Assembly (NCBI GenBank): GCA_021495925.1 | Contig: JAKEKT010000031.1 | Coordinates: forward strand, 62,001 to 126,000 | Source: Diplodia intermedia | Lineage: Eukaryota; Ascomycota; Dothideomycetes; Botryosphaeriales; Botryosphaeriaceae | Length of the DNA stretch: 64,000 nucleotides | Direction of reading: 5' to 3' | Shown: positions 33,972-43,723 of the stretch, piece after piece | How the letters are laid out: every line of letters begins with the position of its first letter | Position numbering within the stretch: position 1 is the first letter of the stretch | Notes under the pieces: generated by a model | Databases searched by the model: none | Told to the model about the DNA's origin: nothing | The model's input: the letters and a program-made list of their open reading frames with translations, nothing else | Translations under genes and position numbers: made by a program

Positions 33972-34061
33972 TAGGGAGGGGAGGAAAGGGGTTAGGGGCG
34001 AGGTCTTTTTGGGGTGTTTATGGGGGGGGTTTGGGGGTGGATAGGGAGAAGGGGGAGGGGC
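33972..34061 (+). other. G-rich tract with G-quadruplex potential
   Basis: Within 90 bases there are at least nine runs of three or more guanines on the plus strand, including runs of eight, five, five and four separated by short loops. Four such runs within short distance are enough to allow an intramolecular quadruplex. It lies about 0.9 kb after the MAPKKK stop codon and 0.8 kb before the HET pseudogene. Confidence 0.6.
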
Positions 34062-34861
34062 GCAATGTTGATGAGGGACTAACTACTGTAGAGAGAGATG
34101 GGATAGGGAGATGACGCCTATCGTTAGGTGGAAAGTGGACGTAATATTGGAGAAGCTTTTAGGTTTCACACCGATGGATGGCTGCAAGCGATGTGGCGGC
34201 CAATGCTTGTTGCCGGTGAAGCGTTCCAGATGCGGAACGCCTCGTCCTCCGCCAGGATTATCATTGATGCACAGATAGTGAGTGTGCCAGTCCCAAGTGC
34301 TTCCTGTTCGGCACGGCCCAAGACCGAGGGATCTGCAGGGAAGTGGAGTCTCGCGTATCTCTCTCGGCTCGAAAGAGCTTGTCGAGATGCAGCGGACGGA
34401 ACGGCCACCACATCTCTCGACCAAGGCTCTGATTAGCTGGGGTCAATGCAAAATGTTAACATACGAGTCAAATGTGCAATGGATCTACGAGGCGGCATAA
34501 TTCTCAAGAAGATGCAAAGCAACAATGTCTTTCTCGTGTAGACTGCTTCATTAGCTATTTTCAGCCTTGTTTCATCTACACGCTGAACCAGGTCCCTTGC
34601 GACATTGCTGCGGAGGCGAGGGTGACCTCCCGCAACTGGCGCCTAGAAACACGGCCTCTCCGGTCTTTGGAGAGCTGACATCAACCTTTCCTGACTCCGT
34701 TTGCACCCCATCAACGCCTGCCAGACAAATACTGAACAATTCTACGCCATCCAAACGGTGACTGGCCTGAGGGCTGTGATGAACGTGGTATACACACTTG
34801 CTCTCACTGCGAGAGTATCCATTGATATTCGGCTCCCACAGTCAAAGTCGGCGGTTGAAGC

Positions 34862-36285
34862 ATGGGATGGAGGGGAAGGCTATATTGCCACTTCGGGCGT
34901 GACCTACGCAGATGCAAAACAGGGTGCCTTTCCAAACCACCACTCAAAAATGATTCAGATGAGGGACTCCGGTTGGCCTGCTCATGGTTGAGGACTTGTA
35001 ACGAGCATCATGGGCAATGCCGTCGTGAATATCAGGAGCGTTTCATTCCAAAGCGGCTCATCTACATCGATCAGGATCGCCAAATCGTCTTCTTAGAGTC
35101 TCCAAAAACGCCTGTCCGCTACGCTACCCTCAGCTATTGCTGGGGAGGAGACCAGCCGCACAGAACAGCCAGGGAAAATCTTTCTCGGGCCTCGTTCGGC
35201 ATAGTCGTAGTCACTCTTCCTCAGACCATCCAGGATGCCATTCGAGTCGCACGAGAAATGGCACTGGACTACCTATGGATCGACAGCCTCTGCATTGTGC
35301 AAGATGATGACTCCGACATACAAGATCAGATCGCACAGATAGTAGGAATCCTTTGTGACATTTGTCCGATTTGCTGGCAGCAATGGTGACATATACGCAC
35401 TTGAAGATCCTTCCCATCTTCCATTCCAAATCGTTGCTCTTATCTTTGCAAAATTACAGCTACAACTGGCGGAGTCGCAAAGGAGACAGTGTTGATCGGG
35501 AGAGTACCTGGCGATCGTACCAGCCTGGAGCCAATCGCAAAAAAGGGCTTGGGCGATCCAGGGAACAATGCTTTCGACCCGGATCTTGTCATTTGAAGAT
35601 GGCAATACAGTCTGGTACTGCAGGGGCATGACATGGAGCTCTGCCGGCCTTTCTCCATCAAGGACCTTTCTTAATTGTGTTGACCCTGGAATGGAAGCCT
35701 TTCGGGAGCTCAGGCAACACCTTTCCTTCGGGCTTTCAAGAGATTCGGATATGGCTTTACGTAGATGGCTCAGTCTCGTTAAAGTCTATATGTCAGACAG
35801 GGAAATGACTCACCAGTCGGACAAGCTTCACGCCATATCAGCGATAGCCGAGGAGTATGCAGGAACAGCAAACCTCGGGGAATACTTTGCGGGCATGTGG
35901 GAGCATTCCATCATGTGGCAGTGCCCTGGTCCCCCTACTCGCCGTTATCTGTTGGAAAGTTTACTGGATGTTGGAGCACGGCGCAATAGTATCAAGTAGG
36001 TTGCTTCAGGCTGATATCGATCTGCGAATGCCGACAGCAGTCTTTGGTGACGTGGTGTCCGGAAAATTGCACATATCAGGGAGGATCAAGCAGGCAACAT
36101 GGACACATGGACACGTACTCCTCAAGGCAGCCATGAGTAGGAAGCCCATTACCGGACACTGTGTTCACTTTGAACAAAGCCTCAGTGTATTCAAAAGATA
36201 TATATTCCATCCTGAGAAGTTCAAAGCCCTAAGCAGGTTTCCGAACAAGCCGTGCGGCGCAGATCAATTGCATCACTCAAATTGA
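34862..36285 (+). pseudogene. HET-domain (heterokaryon incompatibility) protein, broken by an inversion and frameshifts
   Basis: HET-domain proteins mediate vegetative incompatibility and related cell-death responses in filamentous ascomycetes. The first part (34,862-35,338) carries the classic motifs YATLSYCWGG, TLPQTIQDAIRVAREM and YLWIDSLCIVQDD. It then reads into non-homologous sequence and stops at 35,389. The missing conserved piece, with VTIAASKSDKCHKGF, is present but on the opposite strand, within about 35,339-35,417. Downstream the original frame resumes, then shifts by one base at a run of six A (35,539-35,544) into a frame carrying RAWAIQ, STRILSFEDG and LHAISAIAEEYAG. Another shift near 35,920 leads to a last segment (DIDLRMPTAVFGDVVSGKL) ending at 36,285. 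The inversion and at least two frameshifts make a functional product very unlikely. Coordinates of the 5' end are uncertain. Confidence 0.85.
35339..35417 (-). other. Inverted internal segment of the HET pseudogene
   Basis: Read on the minus strand, this segment encodes MGRIFKCVYVTIAASKSDK and further residues, exactly the piece that should follow DIQDQIAQ in the plus-strand HET sequence. The segment is about 79 bases. Its ends are ambiguous by two bases because both begin and end with AT. If turned back, it would keep the frame on both sides. Confidence 0.8.
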
Positions 36286-36906
36286 ACCGCGGCCTCAGCA
36301 ATGACAGCTTTCAGAGCCACAGCACATGTCCATCTCCCGAAGATTATATTCTCACCGACCGCTTCAAAAGCCACCAGATCAAACGACATAGATACCTCTC
36401 TCTACCTCTCCTAATCTTTTACATAGGAACGACCAGCACGGCGAGACCATGCAAAGAAGAGACAGAAGAAAGAATGCTATAAAAAAAAAAAAAGTCGCCC
36501 CTTTTTCTCCTTTATCCACATCGTACAGGGATTTCCAAAAAGAAAAAATTGACAGCAACAACTCCATCTAAGCGCCAGCCCCCCCGCCGCCGACCCTCCT
36601 ATAGCAAAAATAACAAGCCCAGCCTCAAGTAGCCGCAAAAGGCCATAATACACGCAAGAAAACCGAAGAATGAGTAAGGATTAGGCGTGTCTACACCCAT
36701 CACCCAAACCATCCAAAAACAGCGACGCTTTCCAATCGCTCCCCGAATCAAAAACAAACGAGACAGAAACAGAAGGAAGCGTACAAATCATGAATCGAAA
36801 GAGGAGGAGAGACGAAGGGAACAAAAAAAAAACCAACGGCGAAGAAGAAAACGTAGCCAAAAGCTCCCCATCCTGACTTGATAATTAACTCCTCTCTCAT
36901 CCTTCC
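36286..36906. other. Intergenic region between HET pseudogene and apsB
   Basis: These 621 bases are A-rich on the plus strand, with a run of about 13 A near 36,481 and purine tracts at 36,750-36,860. The latter read as pyrimidine-rich 3' flank for the convergent apsB gene. No gene is seen. Confidence 0.5.
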
Positions 36907-39900
36907 TCACCGCGTCCCTATGGTCGGAAACGCGGCGTGGCTGGGACTGCTCCGCCCGCTCCCCCCGCCATTACTCTCGGCGCGATCCTTCTCGCGCTCC
37001 AACATGTTCTTCAGCTCTTCGTTCTCCGCCTTGCCCTCCTGCAGCCGCTGCCGGGCGCCCTTGCGGTCCAGCAGCCGCGCCTCGCGCTCCGCCTTCAGCC
37101 GGCGCTCCAGCTCCTTGAGCCGGCCGATCCAGCGCTGCTCCGTGGGCTGGACGGCGGGGGTGGCGGGGGCCGGGTTGGACGTGGGCGGGTTGTTCTCGTA
37201 GGGCGACGACGACGACGACGAGTGGTTGTGCTGCAGCAGGTCGGCGCTGGAGTTGTGGCGGAGCAGCGTCGATGCTATCGAGTGGCGGTTGACGTTGCTG
37301 ATGCCTTGCGGGCCCGACACGCTGCGGTGCTGGGGCAGGCGAGACGATTGCGGTGGCGGGTGGTGGTGGCGGTCGCCCGAGTCGCCCGACGAGCGCGTGC
37401 CCTGCCGCGAGAGGTTGAGGTCCGCCTTGAGGTGCTTGTTCTCGCTCTTCAGCCGCGAGATCTCGTTGTTGAGCGTCTCGTTGCGGATCATGCCCATGCT
37501 GCCCGAGCGGATGGTCTTCTCGAGCCCGTCGAGGTGCTTGACTTTCACGTCGAGCTTGTGCTCTATTGTCTGGTATTCCTTCCACAGATCCTTCTCGATG
37601 CCGCGAATCCGCACCTTGAACCCGCCGATGATGCCCTCGACCATTTTGATGGCGGCGAGGACGTTCTTGCTGAAGCCGGGAAGGCTGCGGCCGATGACTT
37701 CGAGCGTTGGCAGCTCTCCGTTCACCATGCTGTTGCGCTGAGCCCAATCAGTTCCGCAAAGGGTGGAAAGACGGTTCCAGAGCGCGAGCAAGAGGTTGTT
37801 GCGCTCGAGCAGCTGTTCCTTATACTGAGCCTCGAGCTGATTGATCCGCCGGCGGTCTTGACTGCGCGAAGTTTCCAGCTCAGAGATGCGCGTCTCGTAT
37901 GACTGGATGGTGCGCGTATTGCTCTGGTCCTTCCTCTGCGACTGCTCGAATTGACGCTTCTCCTGCATCCGAAGCTGCCGCTCCTTGTCAAGCATGTCAG
38001 CCAACTTGCGGCTTTCCAAGCTGGTGCTTTCAAGGAGCGTGTCCCGGTTACGCAGGGTACGCTCCTTGTCCGCCAATTCGGACCGCGCGTGGTCGAGATC
38101 CATCATGGTTTCGTCGAGGTCTCTCTGAAGCTTGCCGACGTCCTGTCCCAGTGTCAGTACAGAGTAACTCAGTGGTAGATAGGTATAGCTTACCTTGAGC
38201 AAGCTGGATTTGGTGCCGTCCAAGCTGCCAAGAGCGTCGCGAAGACTGGTCTCAAGATCATCGAGCCTCTGCTTCCAGTTGGTGGCCTCGGCTTCCTTGA
38301 AAGCGAGTTCCTTGCGAAGACGACGGATTTCCTCTCGAGCCTTGGTGTTCTGCGCGTTCTGATCGTCGAAAGCCTTCTGCCACTGCTCCTTCTCTTGGCT
38401 GCCGAGCGCCTCGCGCTGCTTGATTTCTTCCGAACCACGATCCTCCAGGTCCTTGTAGCGTTCCCTCTCCTCTTGAATGTTCATCTGTGCCGCATTCAGA
38501 GCAGCCTCAAGATCACCGATCCGGATCTTGTCGCCTTCCTGCTCCTCGCGCAAGAAAGTGATTTCACTCTGGTTCGACTCCTGTTGGACCTCGAAGCGTT
38601 CGATCTTCTGCTGAGCTTCGTGGAGCTTCTGGTCGAGCGACTCCAACTCCTGATTGGCGTCCTCAAGTTCCTGTTCCAGCTGCTGGATCCTGCGCTGGCT
38701 GGCGTTCCTGTCATCTTCAAGCATCACCAGACTCTCGCTGACGTTCCTCATCTCCTGTTGCAGGGCCTCGAAGTCCTCGTTGCGGTTTTCGAGGTCGTTG
38801 ATCAAGCGCTCCAGGTCCTGCTCCTTCTGATGAAGTTCTTGTTCGTACCCATCGATTTCGTCCTCAGCCTCCTCCCGCAGCGAATCGAACTCTCCTTCCT
38901 TCTGCTCCAATGACCGGAGAATATCATCCCGCTCGTTTTGGATGCTCCTCACATCCTCAATCAGGTTGGCGTTCTCGCGATCCAGCTGGCGCATGTTCTC
39001 TTCTGTACGCTCTAGCTCGTCCAGTGTGTTGTTCAGCTGTTTCTCCAACTCCTGGTTTGTCATCTTCAGTTCGGCGATTTGGTCCCTGAGCTCCGCTTGC
39101 CTCTGCTCATATTCATCCCGCTCAGCATCGTCCATGTCGTTGGTTCTTGTCACTGCACTGCTCCGGGACGACGGCCTATGATTGTTTGCACGAGATATCG
39201 ACCGCTCGAAGATGCTGTCGCCGACTATTGAACCGCCAGCACCGCGGCGGACCGATAGCTTGAGATCCTCGATCTCTTGTTGCAAACGTTCCCTCTCGCG
39301 GTTTCGAGAGACGAGCATGGAGGTTTGAGCGCCAAGGTCTCTTCGCAGCTCGGCGTTCTCATGCTTGAGCTGGTCAACGAGGGTGACGCTACTGGCACTC
39401 GTGCCTGCGCGATTGTCCGTGGTGCCATCGGAGCCTGATTGTGATCGGCCGAATGACATCCGGCTCCCCCGACTCATGTTGTGGTTATGACGGATGTTGG
39501 GTGCTTGCTGCGAAGGCTGCTCGCGCTCAGACTTCAGGCGGCGGATCTCGTCACGCAGGCGTTCCGCATCGTCATCGGCTTGTTCGCGGCGTGCAGTCTC
39601 GGCTTCCAGCAGGTCCTTCCACATCTCCATGGCTTCCTCGACACCGGCCGAGGGCTCGGAATTCTTGCGGTCTCCCATGGACTTGACGTACTCGGCCATG
39701 CGCCTCTTCTCCACTTCCTTAGCCAGGCCCTCCTCTTTAAGCCGGTCGATTTCGGTCTCGGATTGGGTTAAGCATTCACGCAAGTATGTGATCTCTTCCT
39801 CCATTTCACCCTGGCCGTGAAAGCCCTCACCCCGTTCATCGTCCGAGCCGGTCGTTTTCTCTTTCGCCGCCGCCATGCCTTCCTCTTGCGCCTTCAGCTT

Positions 39901-41430
39901 CCTCTCCAGCTCGCGCACCTTCCTCCTCAGGCTTTGGTTCTCTTTCTTTTCGGTGGCAAGGTCGGTTTGCAGCTGGACATTCTTCGAGATCATGTCCTTG
40001 ACACCCTCATCGGACCTGTTTTGCAACGCCTGGTCAAGGAAATGAATCTTCAGCTTGAGATCGAAGTTCTCCTTGCTCAGCTTGTCAATCTTGCTATTCT
40101 GCTCCTTGAGCGTGAGGTTATGCTTTGTGCGGCTACTGAAAGCGAATTGACTGGCCGTGGACGGTCTTTCTGGGGATTTTGCGTGTTTTTCCCGATACTC
40201 CCTCGCAACAGTGTCGGGGACACGAATGTTTTGTACGTGCTTGGTGATTACTGTATCCGTCATGTTATTTGTCCCGGAGCTGAATGGTCGTGCAGTCGGT
40301 GTAGCGGGCGGCGAAGCGGACGTCGGCCGGGGTTCTTCGTCCAGGCGTTCCAGGTTGTTGTCTGCCTGAGATAGTGTACTCCTTGCGCGGTCGAGAGATG
40401 GCCTGCCCTCGCTGTTTCCAGAAATTGACGAGGCGATGCTCCCTAAGCTTGGCAGTCGAGACAGGTCGCGATCGGAACCTCGCATGCCTGTGCCAGGCAA
40501 GGCACCACCGGTTTGGAGAGCAAAATCCGAGCTGTCTCTAGTGTCGCCGAACGAGCTCTCTGACCTGCCGGCGAAAGACGACGTTGTAGAGCGCTGGCTG
40601 GGCCCCCTGCTACGGTCCCGTAGGAAGCTGGGCCTCTTGCGAACACTGGAGGCATTCGAGGGATTGCGCGCTGTGATTGTGGAGGAAAACGTGTCACGAA
40701 ATCTTGACCGCTGTTCGTCGTCCCCGGTCCAGTCGTGCTCGGCTCTCTCAGCTTTTACTGTAGAAGTACTCGAGGTCGGCCGGAATGACTTTTGCGACTG
40801 GGCATCCTCCTCATGTTGTTGCCCCTGGTTTTCGGCATGGCTAACTTCGATAATTGGCTCGGTCTGTTTGCTGGTCTGTTCTTCTGGTCTTGATTGGGAG
40901 CGTTCCGCCGCGGCAGCGGTTGGAGACGAGGGCGCGTGCTCGTCAAACGAGCTGCTACCTTCCTCAAACCGATCTCCCTCGTCGTAATGCCCATGGCCTG
41001 GTGCCGGGGCTCCGTGAGCATCGTCGGGATGCGCAGGCGATTCAGGCAGCGCAACATCCTCCGCATGCACCGACCTTCGGCCGCTGGAGCCCCTCGAACG
41101 GCCGTTGCCTCTTGCACCGTTCCGCGGCGGCGGCCGTAGAGACGAAGCTCCGTACACGTAGGTATCGTCGGCTCCTGTCGAGGCCTGGGCAGCCTCCGAG
41201 CGGTCGGCGTCCCGGTCCGGCAGGAAGCTCGACTCAATGTCCAGCAGCTTGCGCTGCATTTCGCGCTCCATTATGGCGCTCCCTCCATCGCTGCCCAGGT
41301 GGCTGTTGTCGGCGCTGTCACTGGGCGGGCGCAGGAAGCTGTCGTCGTCGTCGGAGGGCAGCGGCGGCAGCTCTGGGTCCGAGTGGTCGAAGGAGCGCAC
41401 ATCCTCGTCGTCGGTGGATTTCCGAGCCAT
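36907..41430 (-). CDS. apsB: ApsB/Mto1-like microtubule-organising coiled-coil protein
   Basis: The model is complement(join(36907..38142, 38194..41430)), 1490 residues. A region at about residues 438-510 (LKEQNSKIDKLSKENFDLKLKI, split here: LKEQNSKIDK then LSKENFDLKLKI, then HFLDQALQ) matches the centrosomin N-terminal motif 1 that recruits gamma-tubulin complexes in Mto1, ApsB and animal centrosomin. Nearly everything from 430 to 1370 is heptad-rich coiled coil. The N-terminus is acidic and Ser-rich. The C-terminus includes RWIGRLKELERRLKAERE, which resembles the spindle-pole-body targeting end of this family. The family acts at septal and nuclear microtubule-organising centres and in nuclear positioning. 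I start at the ATG at 41,430; the open frame extends 27 codons upstream only to a GTG. The single intron (38,143-38,193) is 51 bases and has no in-frame stop. Confidence 0.85.
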   Translation of the reverse strand: MARKSTDDEDVRSFDHSDPELPPLPSDDDDSFLRPPSDSADNSHLGSDGGSAIMEREMQRKLLDIESSFLPDRDADRSEAAQASTGADDTYVYGASSLRPPPRNGARGNGRSRGSSGRRSVHAEDVALPESPAHPDDAHGAPAPGHGHYDEGDRFEEGSSSFDEHAPSSPTAAAAERSQSRPEEQTSKQTEPIIEVSHAENQGQQHEEDAQSQKSFRPTSSTSTVKAERAEHDWTGDDEQRSRFRDTFSSTITARNPSNASSVRKRPSFLRDRSRGPSQRSTTSSFAGRSESSFGDTRDSSDFALQTGGALPGTGMRGSDRDLSRLPSLGSIASSISGNSEGRPSLDRARSTLSQADNNLERLDEEPRPTSASPPATPTARPFSSGTNNMTDTVITKHVQNIRVPDTVAREYREKHAKSPERPSTASQFAFSSRTKHNLTLKEQNSKIDKLSKENFDLKLKIHFLDQALQNRSDEGVKDMISKNVQLQTDLATEKKENQSLRRKVRELERKLKAQEEGMAAAKEKTTGSDDERGEGFHGQGEMEEEITYLRECLTQSETEIDRLKEEGLAKEVEKRRMAEYVKSMGDRKNSEPSAGVEEAMEMWKDLLEAETARREQADDDAERLRDEIRRLKSEREQPSQQAPNIRHNHNMSRGSRMSFGRSQSGSDGTTDNRAGTSASSVTLVDQLKHENAELRRDLGAQTSMLVSRNRERERLQQEIEDLKLSVRRGAGGSIVGDSIFERSISRANNHRPSSRSSAVTRTNDMDDAERDEYEQRQAELRDQIAELKMTNQELEKQLNNTLDELERTEENMRQLDRENANLIEDVRSIQNERDDILRSLEQKEGEFDSLREEAEDEIDGYEQELHQKEQDLERLINDLENRNEDFEALQQEMRNVSESLVMLEDDRNASQRRIQQLEQELEDANQELESLDQKLHEAQQKIERFEVQQESNQSEITFLREEQEGDKIRIGDLEAALNAAQMNIQEERERYKDLEDRGSEEIKQREALGSQEKEQWQKAFDDQNAQNTKAREEIRRLRKELAFKEAEATNWKQRLDDLETSLRDALGSLDGTKSSLLKVSYTYLPLSYSVLTLGQDVGKLQRDLDETMMDLDHARSELADKERTLRNRDTLLESTSLESRKLADMLDKERQLRMQEKRQFEQSQRKDQSNTRTIQSYETRISELETSRSQDRRRINQLEAQYKEQLLERNNLLLALWNRLSTLCGTDWAQRNSMVNGELPTLEVIGRSLPGFSKNVLAAIKMVEGIIGGFKVRIRGIEKDLWKEYQTIEHKLDVKVKHLDGLEKTIRSGSMGMIRNETLNNEISRLKSENKHLKADLNLSRQGTRSSGDSGDRHHHPPPQSSRLPQHRSVSGPQGISNVNRHSIASTLLRHNSSADLLQHNHSSSSSSPYENNPPTSNPAPATPAVQPTEQRWIGRLKELERRLKAEREARLLDRKGARQRLQEGKAENEELKNMLEREKDRAESNGGGSGRSSPSHAAFPTIGTR
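38143..38193 (-). other. apsB: 51-nt stop-free intron of apsB
   Basis: It has a GTAAGC donor, CTGAC branch-like sequence and CAG acceptor on the minus strand. The length is 17 codons and the reading frame passes through without a stop, inserting a hydrophobic Tyr/Leu/Ser-rich stretch into an otherwise charged coiled coil. That composition supports its being an intron. Confidence 0.75.
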
Positions 41431-42187
41431 CTGGGGCCCATAAAGCGGGGGTTCGGGCGGGCAGCAGGCTTGGGCGGGGAGGTGTTTGCGGCGGTGTTGC
41501 TGCTTGGGCACAGTTGAAATCGGACGATGAGGCGCCGGTCGGGGCGCGCTATAATCTCCCGCTGCCCCGTTCAGATTTGTTTCGGCTCTGGGGTCTGGGC
41601 GCAGCGCGATCAGCGGTGACCGATTGCGGCAGAATCGTGGAGCGCAAAGGGGGCGCGGATGGTGTGCAGTGGTGCGTCGCGTTGCCGGCGGTGGGCGGGG
41701 CGGTCTGGTGATTTCTGGGGCGGCGCTGGGGTGTTATGGCGGGAGACAGTCCGGGCGGGAGGCGGGCGCGCGACGACAAATGCGGCGGGCGTGGTGTTTT
41801 CCATGCCATGAGCGCGTTGCTCGGCCGGCAGCTTGTCTCTGCGCCAGCCGCCGCATCAAAACAACAGGGGACTGGTCGCCACTGCCCGCCCACCCCAGAC
41901 GCCAAGGCTGATCATCATCACGTCGCCCCGTCAGCGTCCAACGGCCGCCCTAAGATAGAGGCGCGCTAGTCAAGTGTGGCTCGCCTCGGCTGTGCCTGGA
42001 GACGTCCATTGCATAGGTACGGATGACGTCTCGATGCGCCGCAAGTCTACGGAAACACTGGCTCTGTACAAAGCACACAATCCCTGGCAAACTCCTGGAC
42101 CCTGATAATCCCTTTTTGGCAAGAAATCCACAATCATGCTTTTTGCTGGCACTTCCCCTAGCCAAGCCTCCACGCCGTCGCCGGGTA
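41431..42187. other. Intergenic region: apsB upstream, RPA34 downstream
   Basis: These 757 bases hold the apsB promoter, which is GC-rich and G-rich on the plus strand at 41,640-41,790, and the RPA34 3' flank. No gene is seen. Confidence 0.5.
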
Positions 42188-43533
42188 TTATGCCTTGCTT
42201 TTCTTGTCCTTCTTCTCCTTCTTCTCCTTCTTTTTCTTCTTCTTCTCCGCCTCGCCGGCGTCCGCTGTCGCCTCGACACCTTCCATGGCCTCTCCCGCCG
42301 CGTCCTCCGGTATGCGGGCCTTCTCCTTTGGCTTCTTCTCCTTCTTAGACTTCTTTGAGCTTGCAGGCGCGTCTGCTTCGCCGTGCTTCCGCTTTGGCAC
42401 CGGTGCACTGCTTTCATCGTCGGAAACGTTGCCTGATACATCTCCGCTGTGACCATAGGGCTTGAAGCGCATGCGCAGTCCCTCCGGCTGCGGTCTTGCA
42501 GGCCTTTCTGGGCGTTCAACGAACTTTTGAACAGTACCGGTGCTCCGCGCGGAACCAGTCACCTTCTCAGACAGCTTCGGAAGATTCACAGCTTGTTGCA
42601 GATGCAGTGTCTCCGTGATCTCGACCGGGACTATATGAATAGCGGGTCAGCAAAGAAAGGTTTCAACGAATTGGCGCATATCGTCATACCGGCTGCGAAG
42701 CCCTTCTCCGACGGCACAAGGAGCTTCTTTCCCGTCTGTGTACCCTTCTCTTCTGGAAGGAACGCATAACCGACGCCCTTGTGCTCGATCGCAGGCTCCT
42801 TGAGCGCTGCCTTACCCCGCGCGAACTGCTTGATTTGCTTGATATCGATGTCGGCTGGCGCAGTGATGTACCATATTTGCTTTTTCGAGAGATCCGTGGA
42901 CTGTAGGAGCTTGGCGAGGTTGGAGGAAGGGTTGAGACCGGATTTCACGGCCTTGAATCCTGGCGGGGGCTCGAATGCGGCGGCAGCGCGGAACTGGGTG
43001 GTGTGTGTCCTTGAAGAGCTTGAGCTGGTGATCGGTTAGTTTCAGTAGCATTCGCCGTCGCAGTGGAGCCCTTACGTCTGCGCAGGAGTGGCTTCTTCCT
43101 CGCTTTCCTCCTCGCTCTCGCTCTCACTCCCGGACTCCTCGCTGCCGCTGCCGCTTGCGCTTGCGCTGCCGCTCGAAGTTGCTGCCTTGCTCGCCTCTGC
43201 CTTCTTAGGTTGCTCGGCTTTTGCGTTCTTGTCACCCTCCTCACTACTTTCCTCCTCCTCCTCTTCTTCACTCTCCTCGCTGCTCTCGCTTGCTTCGGAC
43301 GAGCTGTTGGATTCTGCTTCCTGCGCCTTTTTCACGGGCTCCTTCTTGGAGCCATTGGTCTTGGCGGCAACGCTTTCACTGCTCGAGCTCTCGTCACTGC
43401 TGGAGCTCTCCTCGTCGGAGGACTCGTCCTTGGGAGCCGGCTTCTTGGTCGGCTTGGGGGCCTTCGAGGGGGTATCGGCGGCGGCGGCGGCCCTTCCGGG
43501 CAGGGGGATTGGCGTTCTCTTGACAGCGGACAT
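42188..43533 (-). CDS. RPA34: RNA polymerase I subunit RPA34 (RPA34.5 family)
   Basis: The model is complement(join(42188..42630, 42690..43024, 43076..43533)), 411 residues. The middle matches the RPA34.5 family: FEPPPGFKAVK, SSNLAKLLQSTDLSKKQIWYI with TAPADIDIKQI, then LLVPSEKGF and VPVEITETLHLQQAV. In RNA polymerase I this subunit pairs with A49 and promotes initiation and elongation on rDNA in the nucleolus. The N-terminal 150 residues are a Ser/Glu-rich acidic tail, and the C-terminus is a Lys-rich tail (KKKKKKEKKEKKDKKSKA), a frequent nucleolar signature. The protein is longer than yeast Rpa34 because of these tails. The first intron has two possible in-frame acceptors six bases apart (CAG and AAG); I used the first. 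The gene is divergent from GRC3. Confidence 0.85.
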
Positions 43534-43723
43534 GGTGGAGCTCGTTACATTGGAGTCGCATGCACCATGCGCCGGGAAACTTTTTCGACGGGGCCGGCGT
43601 TTTTGCGCTCGGGTCGCCGAAGGCGGTGAGGGCGGATGGATCTAATCTTATCGCACTCCGCAAACCAATTCTTCCGCCGTCGCCGCACCCGACCATTCCA
43701 ACACCCTGCAAACTGACGTAAAG
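43534..43723. promoter_or_regulatory. 190-bp bidirectional upstream region of RPA34 and GRC3
   Basis: The two start codons face away from each other with 190 bases between them. A CCAAT box lies at 43,666-43,670 on the plus strand, and another CCAAT reads on the minus strand at 43,549-43,553. No clear TATA box is visible. CCAAT elements are bound by the HAP/CBF complex in fungi; their use here is inference. Confidence 0.6.

Larger units (their letters stand above)
33085..34861. other. Intergenic region downstream of the MAPKKK gene
   Basis: This 1.8 kb stretch has T-rich and pyrimidine-rich 3' flank sequence (33,100-33,900), a GA dinucleotide tract (33,345-33,367) and a G-rich block (33,972-34,061). 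From about 34,100 the composition becomes less biased and leads into the HET pseudogene. Part of 34,700-34,861 could be a decayed N-terminus of that pseudogene, but I cannot align it by eye. Confidence 0.5.

Noticed and set aside
38143..38193. Reading apsB as a single uninterrupted 1534-codon frame
   Set aside because: The extra 17 residues are hydrophobic within a coiled coil and are bounded by good GT-AG splice signals, and the first 27 codons lack an ATG.
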